Positions 39,401 to 53,100 of a DNA stretch of 64,000 nt are shown one piece after another. The position numbers and the translations under genes are program-made. The notes beneath the pieces were generated by a model. It ran no database searches, had not been told where the DNA came from, and saw nothing but the letters and a program-made list of their open reading frames with translations. Position 1 is the first letter of the stretch; every line of letters starts with the position of its first letter. The DNA lies in NCBI GenBank assembly GCA_004352715.1, contig SCFE01000104.1, positions 432,436 to 496,435 of the forward strand. Reading direction: 5' to 3'. The DNA comes from Hofstenia miamia. Its lineage: Eukaryota > Xenacoelomorpha > Acoela.

Positions 39401-42400
39401 GCTTGTGTTGTAAAAATATTAAACGGAAGTTTATTCAAATTCAGGCTTATTGTTACAATTCACATTTATAAAATTATTGATAGCAATACAATTGGCTCAT
39501 ATTAATCTAAGCTCAACATTATTCGGAATGCTATGAAATATTATATATCGTAAAACCTGTAATTGAAGGCAATGGCCTTTTATTTTTCAACCTCCTTGCT
39601 AGGGTGGCCTTCTACTACAGGTGGCGTTCAATTACAGGTGGCCTTCAATTATAGGTTTTACGATAATATGATTGAATCTTAAATATCAATGAGCCAATTT
39701 AGTACCATAATTTGTACCATGTGGAATTGAAACCTACCTGTTCTAAACTATGTCAAGGTACATATGTGGCAGGTTAACCCTGCCAAAAATAACACAGTTA
39801 TAAAATATTTTTCGAAGTGTTTGTGCTCTGGACACCTATTCATGTCTGCATATAAATAACTATGGAAACACTTTGAGGCAATCATAACAACATTGGCTAC
39901 AGATATTGTATGCCATATTTTAAAGCCTTTTACACCAAAAAAGATACTCTGAAAGATGAAATATCAAACATTCTATGTACACATAGGATTTGCAAGCGGT
40001 ATAACTGTAAAAGAGAGTGACATTTTGGAAAGATCTTCGTTTAGTGACCGACTTTGATCTCAAACAAAAACAGGAACTTATACTGTTTAAAAAACTTCTG
40101 CGCATTTCTGAATGTCCAATTAGGAATTGAAATAATTAATGTCAAATACAATATTTATACCATTTAGGTTAAAGCAATAAAGTTTGAATTAAATATATAC
40201 TTTTATCATCATTACCTATTGTTTTTAAAGGAAATGTGCAAAGAGCTGTATCATTCTTCATCCACTGTTTGGATTTTCATGGGTCATCGGACTTCTTTAC
40301 TATGCTACAGATAGTGATACACTTGAAATTTTATTTATCTTAACAAGCAGTACACAGGTTTGTTATTTTACAGAAATTAAATAAAACAATAGTCTACAAA
40401 TATGGAAAATATTTTTTTTTCAATATTACTTGAGGGGGGGGGAGGGAGTAGGAACAATTTTTTTCCGGCTCCAAATACTGCTTTTACACCGGCTTAGCAA
40501 AAAACTTCCGCCACCTTGGCCTCAACCGCTTTAAATGTATATGAGTTCTATTTAAGAAATGACTTGATTTATTCAATTTCAGTGTGTTCCGTAGGTATAA
40601 TGAAGTAAGGTTAACTTTTGTGAATTGGAATTTGTCAAATATTTATATTTTCATCTGTGTTTTACATTGCAAGACTAATATTAAATATGAAAATCAAACA
40701 TTAAGAAGCAAATAACATCATGGTTTTCCAAATTACAAAATAAGAAATATCCTACATCAAGTGTCAATTTATGAAAATATTTACCTAAAACTTTCAAATC
40801 ATTTTCATATCCTTCTCTAAAAAAATCTAATTTTAAACAGTACGATGTCTGCACATTGCTGGCCCCTTTTAAAATATATTGCAGTGCGCAAAAACGTAAA
40901 TGGAGTAAACGTAAAATTCGTGGTAACACAGAAACAAACATTGAAAAATTTCATATCTGCCTGGGTTCTACTGATTGGCGAATTTCTCAAGATAATTTAA
41001 TAGAAAATGAATGCAGAATACTTAATTTTTGGTATATATATATACACTCCGGAGGTTACTGTACCTGTTTTAAATGATGTTAGTGTATTTAAGAATTTAT
41101 ATCTTAAAGATCTTTTTAAACTTAAACGCAGGGCTATAAATAATCGTGATAATCAACAACGTAATTTCATTCAATGCTTAGTTAACCAATATATTGTGAA
41201 TGAAAGTCAAAAGAATTATGACTGATTGCTCAAGGTGAAGAGTGCATTTCTTCAACTCGCAGTAAAACAGAATTTTTTAATTTAATCTTAAAAAAACTTG
41301 GAGAATTTTTTTTTTAGAATATTAACCTATAGCTCTATAAATGCAACAATGAGCCATGGATGGACACTGGTTTCAGACCGGTTTTCTAGTCATTGGTAAC
41401 CATGCCATTTTGTCTCTACCAAGTGCTGCGTGAATAAATCTTGCAAACATGGCAATAATCTCTTTTCTAAATTACATTGTTTGCTTTCTATTAGTTAGTT
41501 TGCCTATAGTGAGGATGATTTTAATTAAATAAAAGACATCTACTGCAATGTGGAAGTGATTCTATTTTATATATGTATCCATTGCGCGAGGTATCGACGA
41601 TGACTTCAGAAAATAAATCAGAAATGACAATTAGTAAAATATTTGACAAATTTGTGATCACAATTTTCTTCATATAATTATAAATCGCTGCTTCTTATTG
41701 AAAATCTCTGACTAGTTCATCTTCTAATTGCTATCAATATTGTCAAATTCTAAGTTGCAAAATGCTTAGAAGAAAGATTTTTCTGTTTATAGCAAATTTG
41801 AAAAAATTAGAAGACATTGTACAAGACATTATTTTGCCAATTTGTTACCAAAATCTGTTCTAGAATCATATTTCACATTTTTCCACTGGAAATTCTGAGG
41901 AGGGTTAAATATTATAAGCGATCAAGAAACCGCCTATGTGTGAACCGCATTCCAGGTAGGGTTGATTGGTTTCCCAACCTGTTTACGATTAATATATTAG
42001 AATGAGATATTTCACCCGTTGTATTCTGTTATTAAGGCTGTCAAAGAAGCTATACTTTTTGCTGACCACAAGATTAGTAAACTAATACCCATCTTACACA
42101 GTTTTCCACGAGCATCTGTGGGCTACTTCTGTAATAGCAGGACCATAAATACATACTGTGAAATATTCTAAAATATTAATAAACTCTGAATTTTTTCATT
42201 AAATATTAACCTTCCCTTTTCCTACTAGAAGACACATTTTTGCTTATAATTTTTTCAAAATTTACACAAGATAATTGAAGAGTAAAAGCAATGTTGCCAA
42301 TGGAAATGCTTTCAACTTATTTCAAAATGGATTGTATTTTGTAATCCAATAATTGATTTTCAACTGCTAAACAAAATTGCGTATTGAGTAATTTTCTTTT

Positions 42401-45400
42401 TATATTCTTATAAATACATTGTAAATGTAAATTTCCTCTTGATAATCATTGATATATTTTATACACAAAAATGGAAAAGTACAACTTGCTATTATTGATT
42501 AACTTAATATATAAAATTTATTGATCTTGTCAAATCACAGAAGTCCAGGCTTAAATACCCGAATTACTCGGATCTCTAAAATACACTAATATACGCTGCA
42601 ATGACTCGAAATTACTTGGGAATATTTTTTTCATCTCTGCCTGTATGTAGTTACAGTAGTGAAAATTATATAGACCAATATTTCACACACTCATGTATAC
42701 ATTCTGGATATTATTTATTTTTACTTCATAAACATTTCCTTGTTAAAAATTTTGAGACACAACTGAATTTCACTTAGAGGGGGCACTCACGTCCATTTGG
42801 TGGCACGTCGCCATGAGTGCCTGCTCCGTGGTTAGAGCCCTAGAACCAGTCTGTTTTACAATATTTACACCACATAACATTTAAAACATATAGTATTTTA
42901 CATAGCTTAATGCACTTGCATGTTGTCAAAGCTTTGAAGAGCAATTGTTGGTTTCTATATGTTTTACAAGTGTCGTTTAGTTGGCTATTCACACATATGA
43001 AATACATAGCATATTGTAAAACAATTTTTATTCATTAATTAAAATATTTAAGCATTTAGACATTGTTTAGAAAATTATTTGAAAAGGTTTAGAAGTTGCT
43101 TAGAAAATGTGTAGAATGTGAATTTCAAGAATTTAGAAGCAGTTTAGCAAACATATAGAAATGGCTTAAAATTGTTTAACAAACGTTTAATAAATGTCTT
43201 GCAATATCATCAGATGACAGTAGATGGTATTGTTAATGTATTTAGAAAACACATAGTGTATATTAAAACGCCTTGCAACGTTTTATATCAACATTAAAAA
43301 ATATTTAATTTTATTGGGTATTTAAAAAAATTAGAAAAATACCTTCAAAGCTTGCATATGCTTTGTTCTACAACTTTACGCAGGTGCATGTTTTACATTG
43401 GTGGAGATTTTAAGGATTTTGATTATTCTAATTTTCCATGCTTTATCCTCATTTCTCAAAAGGATACAATGCAAAGACTATGTTTTTTACTGATTACCAA
43501 GCTATAATTGCTAAAAGAAACATTTGTGTGAACCCATCTACATACCTTATTTATTTTTTGGCTAGCAGAAACAAAACAGACTTGCTTAACTATTTAGTTG
43601 ATACAACACTCCCTAGTATTGCATGCATGATCTAAGATTGCAATTCAGCTTATAAAGCTTTCCTAAATTATGTTAGACTATCATTCCCTTACTGTTACCC
43701 ACAAATTCCTGTTAAAATATTTAGTAAGGACCCATATTTAATATCTATTATTAAAATTTTGCTATGAAACTGAAACAAAATGTATTGGAAAGGCACTACA
43801 TGAAGCTATCACTTGCAAACCTTTGTCTGCCTTGAAACTGCTTGAGTTACAAACATCTTCCAAAAAGTCTTGGCTAACTATAAACTCACTGTGTGGAAGG
43901 AGAAATAGGTACCAACAAACATTTGAAATAGACATTGAAGTTTAAGTGCACATTTTCCTCAATTTTACTAGAAATATGTGCATTACTCCTGTTTGATTTG
44001 AAACTGATAATTTGAAATGTTTAATTCGTTATTTGCTAAATATAAGTGTTATTGTAAATGATAACCTATCAGCTTAAGTTCTTAGAGATAACTCTCATTG
44101 CTTTACAGAACCTTTAATAATATAATTCAAAGAAGAGTTTTGGAGAAATATATTTGTTAAAACGCCTGTCTTTGGCCTTCTTTCCAAAATCAAAAAATAT
44201 TGAATATCGTTTATAATGAATTCGTTTTACCACATTTTATATATTGCAGCACAGTATGAATAGAATACCCCAAGCTCATTTGAACTCCTTGATGAGAGCT
44301 TTCAGCAAGGTAAAAAAAACATAGCAATATGACAGAACTGAGTAGGAATTACCTTTCTGAACTTGACAAAAGGATGTTCTATAAATACAAAAAAATATTC
44401 CATATTTTTAACTCTATACTTTGTTGTTGCTCATCATATGCTGACAAAAAGAACAACTTAGTAAAATATTTAGTTTCTATTGTGCAATTAGAATAGAACT
44501 TGATAAAATCATTTCTGAAGTTTCACCTGCAGTATTTCTGTATATGTAATAATAATTATGGGACTTTATGTCATTCAAACTTCAAGTTTTAAACAAAGTT
44601 CAAAAAGAGCCAATACTATCCAAATCACAAACCCTATTTCTAAAGGTTTGAAAAGATTACTTCCTCAAGCGGATTAGTAATTTTTAAGATAGAATATTAT
44701 CTGGTCAATTCAGATTTATAAAGGGAATAATCACTATTGATGCCATATTATTCTTTATTGAAATTACACACTTTCATTTGAAAAATAGTATCTGCAGTAG
44801 CATGGTGTCTCTTCACATTAGAAAAACGGGATTTTCTAATTGTTGAAGCTAATTAAAAAAAATTGATTTTGATCAGGAGTCAAGAACACTCCAAAATAGC
44901 TTCGTGAGCAATAGGGTACACTTTTTAAAAATACAAAGTACAAATAAGGCAATTCCGTAAGGCGCCATACTATGGTCCATATATTTCAATTTTGTCATCA
45001 CTGGCATCCCCACACATATGCAAGACACCTAGATAATTCAGGGTGCCTATTATACAAGTATAATCAATATACACAAAAATCGCAATACATAGCAACAAGA
45101 AGGTTAGACTTAATCATTCAGAAATTAGCAAAATAACTTCCACCAAAATATATTGACAGTGAATGAAAATGCGCAATTCATATTTTCAACAAAAAGCATA
45201 CAAAATCAATTGAAATCCATAATAAAGATTCAGAAGAAGGCTAAAAAATTTAGCATGCAAACTGTAATGTCTCTAGGTGTTGAGTTTAAGTCCTTTTATG
45301 TAATATTAACTTAGATAAACAATACATATTAAAATGACTATTTCAATTGTGCATTTCATAATGTTTAATATTGACAAGCAAGAAATTGATGATAAAATTG

Positions 45401-45705
45401 AATAATTATTAATATTATCACCAGTATATTACACAAAATATCCATGGCTTGTGTATCTGTACAAATTATGAAATATTTTATCATAATACTTTATTTCTAA
45501 TGTGAGAAATCCATCCTCACTGAAACTGTTTACGAAGTTATTACAAAGGTCTTGTGAGCAATCATAAAAAAACATATATTTTGGAAAATTTTTACTTCTA
45601 TTAGCTTTTGCTTTTTGTTTTTTACTAATCTCAATTTTAAAATTTGGGGCTCTAGCCATTTTTTTGACTGTGTGTTTTTCATTTTTGTAAAAATGTTTTT
45701 TTTAT

Positions 45706-45744
<39 letters not shown>

Positions 45745-47232
45745 TATATTATTTTATTCGCTTAACTACCTGTACAAACTAATTGTAAATAGGAATGAAT
45801 AAATTTAAGAAAAATTACAAAATAGCTATAGAAATTTTGGGCAAATCCCATAGTTTACAAACTCGCAATCAGTGGGGAAGAAATTCTAATTGTAGATGGT
45901 AGATTTACAGTAAGGAAGTCTAAGTCGGATGCCGCAAGAAATTTTTGATACATGGGGTGAGTACTATCCTGAAATATCCTGACTACAGTCTTTATAAATT
46001 GGCGGCAAAATTGATTAGTTATGTAATTAATTAAGTAGTCTTTTGAAATGTTTTTTTTAATTGCAAAAAATTTCAAATGTTTCTTGAGAAGTCGTCTTTG
46101 TTTGTCATTAATTGCGGGTATCCAAAATTCTGCGCTATATAAATAAGTAGGCATTATGTATAGATTAAGAACTATTATTGTTCTTCTGCGATCTAATAAA
46201 TTCAGGACAAACATTAAACATCTAATTACATAATTAACCCTCTTTATGATGCATGATATCTGTTTATTCCATTTCAAGTCGGTTTCTATAAATAGGCCAA
46301 GGTACTTAACATCATTAGCCTGGTAAACAAATTCATCATTAATAGAAATTTGTGCAGATATAATTTCACGCAAGTTGGCGTCCTTGATGTTGGGATTGGT
46401 AAAAGTTAACTCAATATACTTTGCAGGATTAAGATACAAGTTCTATTTTCTGAGATTTTCGCTGTATCATTCACAAAACTAACGTACTTTTTGTATTACA
46501 TTTGTGGGTTTTTTGTTAAAAACCACATATTATTCGGGTTAGCAGAAAACAAGAACTGATATGATTAAATTGCTTTCTATGTCGAAGCTTATTATGACAG
46601 TCAACTTTGGGGAAGGCGTTAATGCTCAAACATGAACTTCTATAAAACTAACTGGACTGGAACAAAAACACATTTTTCGCAACATTTGCCCAATCTTAGA
46701 ATATTATTTATTGATAAAAATTTATTTTATTTATACAGAAATCATTGTATTTATGTACAAAAGTATAATTCAAAAAATTTTAAACAACATAATTCATAAA
46801 ATCAATACAAAGAGCTATCAACTTAAAATTTTTCAATTTTACTTCTTGTCATACTTGTGCTAGAAGTGTCTTTATTTTTGGCAATATTCTTAATTAGACA
46901 ATTGGATTTCATTTTATTAATTAATTCTGATGAATTAATATTAAAAAGCTGTCTACCACAAATGTTTGTTGCATGAAAATCTTCTTTTAGTCCATTTTGA
47001 CAATGAATTAAACAATGGAAATATTGACAAATAAAACATATTTTTGATATTTAAGTAAACGAACAAATTGACTCTTCATCAATATCGTCCAAATTAAGAA
47101 CTATATCACTTTTTCATTTTCATCAGTAATAACTTCTTTGGAGTTATTAGACTTTCTTGGTAGGTAGACTTTAAGGACCATTTTTTGGAACTTTATAGCT
47201 AAAAACATTTTAAAAAATCTTGTCATTCTTAC

Positions 47233-47265
<33 letters not shown>

Positions 47266-47722
47266 AGTACATATATGTACTGCATTTATACTCAATACAT
47301 CCTTTATTTGTTTATATTTGTATGATAGTTAAAATACATAAAGAAAATGTAGTATTAGAGAACGTTATTATGGATTACATGTAGTATTTAAAATATATTA
47401 GCATTGAAAAATAAATAAGTAAGCATGCAAATGTTTTCTGCTAATGGCAACCATAAATACATCTCTAGTAACATGTTTCAATCTTTTCAACAGAAATCTT
47501 TCAAATTTGTTTTGAGGATGCTTTCCAATCTTCGAACCATGCAAGTGTTTGAACTTCAATATCTTTATGAAGTTTCTTAATTTTTCAAATATAAATCCGA
47601 CAGAACAAATTTTCCTTTTTATAAACGCAACTTTTGTAAAACTATTAGATAGTACCATAAAAAAAGAGAAGTAAAGCCATTCAATCAAATAAAGCATGCA
47701 GGCACTTTGGAATTAATTTCAT

Positions 47723-47758
<36 letters not shown>

Positions 47759-50064
47759 GTTCGGGAACACTTTCCAAATTTAGAATTTTTTGTATTTTAC
47801 ACTAAAAAAACGCAATGTAGAAACAATATAATAACACAATGTAGAAACAATATGATAACACCATGTAGAAAACTCACCGTCAGAAAAACTCACTAATATT
47901 TTGTATGTCCGCCAAACACACAGCAATGCGATTTGATATTGACTCGACCAACTTTCTACAATAATCATCAGTAATATCTGTGCACCATACCACTTTAATT
48001 TGATCCTACAGATCGTCGAGTGATGTGCATTGGCGCTTCCTCAGACTGTTTTTGATGTGATGCCAGCAATTTTCTATGACATTGAGGTCTGGGGAGTTTC
48101 CGGGCCAGTTCTCAAGCAGCTGAAAGTCTTGTGATGCAATCCACAGGCTCACAACTTGGCACTGTGGCAAGGAGCACCATCTTGTTGTAGTACAGATGCT
48201 CCGCGAAGCTGCATAAACATGGGAACTTTCTCCTGAATTATCTTGAGGTAGTCTGTCACTCTTTCGTTTTGAAGAACAAAATGCAGAACAACACACCCAT
48301 TCGCAGTTATGGCACCCCAACTCATCACAGAAGGTGCTGAGCGGACAGTTTGTTGCATGTAACATGTGTTGAATTGTTGGTTTCTTGGTCATCAAACATG
48401 TGGCCGGTATGATGTAAACTGGCAAATCTTGGATTCGTTACCAAACATTACTTGATGCCACATCTCAGGGGTGTAGAGTTGGCATTGCCTGCAGAAGTGC
48501 ACCCTTCTCGAATGTTCTTTGAAGACAATCGGAGTGTAGCTGCCGGTTTGCACGATGGAAGGTCATAGGTAGTATTCAATCGACGCCTAATGGTGCGGTT
48601 TGATACATTCTGCACTACTGCACCTAGATTTGCTTTGACTTCAGAAGATGAAGAAAATGGTTGATTGACGACGTAACAGTGAATGAGACGGTCAGTGTGA
48701 GGGGTTCTCACTTTTGGTCTTCCAGACTGCTTGTGAGAGGAAAAATTTTGCAGTTGCTGATAGCGAGTAACACTTCTGGATACCGAAGATAATGACACGC
48801 CCATTCTAACAGCTATAGCGCGATAATTGTACATCTCCTCGTACAAGTTATGAATTTGAGCACGCTTTGTTTGTGAAATTTTACTACAATGGACCATATT
48901 TCAAATTATAATGATAGTGCTTTTTCAATGAAAATGTATTATGTGTAAGTCTAAGGTTGTGGTAATTTTATTGGCTAAATGAATCTGTTGTAAATTCTAA
49001 AAAAAATTGGGAATTCTAGGAATTTTATGAAGTTTCCAGAAAATAGTATAAAACACGTTTTAGATAAGTTACTGTTCCCAAACTTTTGGCCAGTACTGTA
49101 TATATATATATATACATATTCATGTTTTGCATACAAATACTAATATAGCTACCAAATGAAATAATAATAATTACTGTTTAACAATTTTATCAATCAAATA
49201 ATGGATTTCAATAAACTTGAAGATTAGTTCATTCTTTAAAACTGCACATTTGGGTTAATCAATTATCTTTTTAGAGAAATAATTTGTGTAAAAGCAGCTA
49301 AACATACATATTGAATAAAATCATGCCTTAATTTTTAAATCTTATTATATAATAATGTATGTACGTATTACAATTAATTACTTTGCTTATGCTTTCTTTT
49401 TTCAGCATGTCAAAAATATTTTTATTATTAGAAATTCTTGAAATGACTGATTAACTTTTGTATTTAGGGTATATTCTTGTTTGTTTTTCACTGCTTGATG
49501 GATTCAAAGGTAAATTTTGTTTAAAATAACATATTTAATTTTAGGAATAACAATGTTTTAGTAGTTATTCAAATTAATACCAAATATATTTTTATTAAAT
49601 TGACAGCATTTCGTTAATGGTTTGAAAATTTTTCATTATCATCAAATTTATGTATATTGCAAACTAAATTTGATGAAAATTATCATTGTGAGATTGGCGC
49701 TATATTTTCGTAATATGAGCAACCTCAAATATTTGTATGCTTAAATTGTAACTTCACACTGCATTCCTGTTCAATGACAATTATTTAATCAAATGATGTT
49801 CACATTCATATCTTTATACACATGTTAAAAATAATTTTCTGCAGGGAATATATTATTGTAGATTTTAATTTGCTTCATTATGATATATTCAAATAATCAG
49901 GGTGCTCAGTTATGCCTAAATTTATCAGTCAGTATTTGACTGTTTAAATTTTGAGGATCTCAAAAAAAATTCAATTTCAGTAATTGTTTTCATGGACAAA
50001 GCATCTCAAAAAACTATTGAGCATATATCTTCAAATTTTTAAAATAAAACTTTATATATATACA

Positions 50065-50104
<40 letters not shown>

Positions 50105-53100
50105 ATATGCATGTATTGGCTCTGGATAATATGGGGGATAATATTTAACACCCCCAGATTGCGATTTTAGAATCTTTCTACACTAACGCATTCAAATTAA
50201 AAAAAAATGTAAATCATTCAATTTAAAATAAATATCAAACTATGACATTATTTAAAAATTGAAACTAAGAAGCAAAACAAACAANATAAAATAATATTTA
50301 GATAAAAGATGGATTCTTTTTGTTTCTTAAGCATCATGATTATTCTTTTTATCAGGTAAGAATTAATGATGAATTTGTTTGCTAAATCATTTTTAGAGCT
50401 CTAATAGCAAAACAAGAAGAACTAGTAAAGGTAATCACAAAATATTTATTAAAAAATGATTTTAAAAATGTCGAAATATTTTATAATTTTAGGAATGAAA
50501 TCTGGTATAAGTTCATCAGAAAATATTAACAAAGGTGAGCTTATGTTTTTTATATTGCTGAGGCAAAACTGATATTATTCTTAAAATTAAGCTAAACTGA
50601 TGAATATTCAAAAGAATCTTTGCATTGAAAATATTTTATAATACTCCATATTTTGCTTAAACAACTAAGTTTTGCTGTAACTATTATACTATATAAAAAT
50701 TTGTTGGAATAATTAGCTTGCACTTCATTTTATTACTATATAACTAATTATTAAAAAATACTCATCAGGTTGTGACATGAACTAAGTGTAGGTAATCTTT
50801 TTTCATGCAATAAATGCTATGGTAAAATCATAAAAGGAACAGCTATTGTTTAGTTGAAGTATTTCCTTAAGAATGCGCCTTATTTTAAATGCTTGGAGGA
50901 AAAAGATTTCGATACTTGCAGAGACCAAAATGAATTTTTGATAATATTTGAACAAATTTTTACAGATTTTTTCTAAGAAGATGGTTTCAAATTTTCGTTT
51001 AGTTTGAATATAGCAGAGAAAGCAATGAGCAAAATAAGAAAAAATTTTAACTCAACTAATAATGCACTTGGATATCATATTTTTGAAAAAAATACTACAA
51101 TAATTTCCATGCATTTTAACCTCTCATTCTGTATGACTCCCTGAAGCTTACGGTCATACCACTTGTCTCCATCTTTTAACCCATGCTGCCTGTTCAATCT
51201 CCAATGCGGTGGGGTTACTGAAGAAGTCAACAGACTAAATCAGTGGGTGTGCCTGGCTTGTTTGATTATCAGTAACATCTGGAGACCCCTTGCATGCAGA
51301 GTGCTGGCCTGTGTTGAGTCTGATCAGCAGAGTGAAGCTGAAGCCTGATCTTCAGTTGAGAGGTAGTGGTAGTGGTATTCTGAAAAACCTAGCACTCATA
51401 ATCTTCAAAAAATCAGACGACTGCAATTCAATCTTATCCAGGCCACAACACAAAGAAATGTCTTCATATCCCAACTCTCACATCAACTCCATCATAATCA
51501 CTGCTAGTCTTATAAATGGTCTCAACTCCAATGACACTCAGTCTTCTCAATCAAAGATAAGCAGGCTAATCACTGAAGTTTGTTGTAAATTCACACCCAC
51601 TACATTTACATTCTTGAAATAACTTGTCTGTCACGATTATAATTTTGAAATAAACTTCATCATTCAAGAATTCAACCAAGTGATCCACTCTCTATCTACA
51701 AACAATTTCTCTGATGTTCCTGTTACAATAGCTTTTAACTTGTTCCTCGTCACATCAATGCTAAACTTCTTGTTTGGGGTGGAATACATTTTTCTCGTCA
51801 AGGTCTAGCACATATGATTCTCAATCTTCAATCATTCTTCAGACCTCACCAAATCTCTAATCCATCTCATTGAACAGCCAATGTGTTCTTCAAAGGAGTA
51901 ACTGCCCGTCACGTCCTTCTACCTAATTCTTCATATTGTTGAAAATGAAAAAGGAACTTTTAATTTTGTGTATTTTAACCCATCTTTGTTTAAAAAATGT
52001 AGCTATATACTATATACATATACACGCACACATTACAATGCCTAACTTAAAACACACTTCCACTAAGCACTATTACATAACAACTCTAAAATTCAGTAAG
52101 TATATCATCTACCAACTTTTGAGTTTTAACTCTAAAATTTATGCAAAAATAAGTAGCAACCTTTTAAAAATCGTTTATATAAATCCTCTTTCAACATAAT
52201 ATGCATATACAGCTAAATTCTGTAAAATTCTTCTTAATTATCTCAATAAAAGTTTTTTACTGCTTTCAGGAAATATAAAGCTTAACCCAGGGCCAATTCT
52301 AGAAGAATCGAAAATAGAAATTATACTAAAAATTATGCTAATAACTAAAAATTCGTTTATATCAATGCTAGAATTCTCAATTCAAACAGAAATGATTTTC
52401 TATTATAGGTCAAATCACAATATTCTTAGTTACTGAAACTTGGTTGAAAGATGACACTGATGTTAATTTGTTTAGTCCTGACACACATTATTTTGATATT
52501 TTCATTAAAAAAACCGAATACGTAGAGGTGTCAGACTCATGATAATGGTTCCAAAATGTTTAAAACCAATTGGAATATGAATTAGACCATGATGTGTTTG
52601 AATCACTTTGGATAGAAATTATATTGTTTAGGAACAAATGTCAAAAGGAACTGATTAATATCACCTACAACCCAAATAATAATTATCATATTAACTATCA
52701 AAACCATAAGTTAAATGAAGTTTCCGAAATAAATGACCAATATTATTCTATAAATGTATTTAGTGACTTTAATATAAATTATATTTACAATCTTGAAAAA
52801 AAATTGCTAAACGAATTTTGTGCCACATATGATTTTAACTGTGTAATTACTGATTGTCCCATGTGGAACATTTAATTGACTTCTTCGTAACAAATTCTGA
52901 CTTATGCCTTAAATCTTTAATTTTAGAATCATTCTGTGACTATGATCTTTGCACCTAAATAAGTAATATATCTATGAAAACTAATAATTTTAAAATAGTA
53001 TATACAAAGGATTATCTAAATTACTCAGATAAAATAATGGAAAACCCTTTGGGAAACATATCATTTAACTATGTATACACATTAAAATCTGGGTCTTGTA

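Noticed and set aside
42778-42850. tRNA gene or SINE in a less AT-rich patch
   Set aside because: No convincing A box, B box or cloverleaf.
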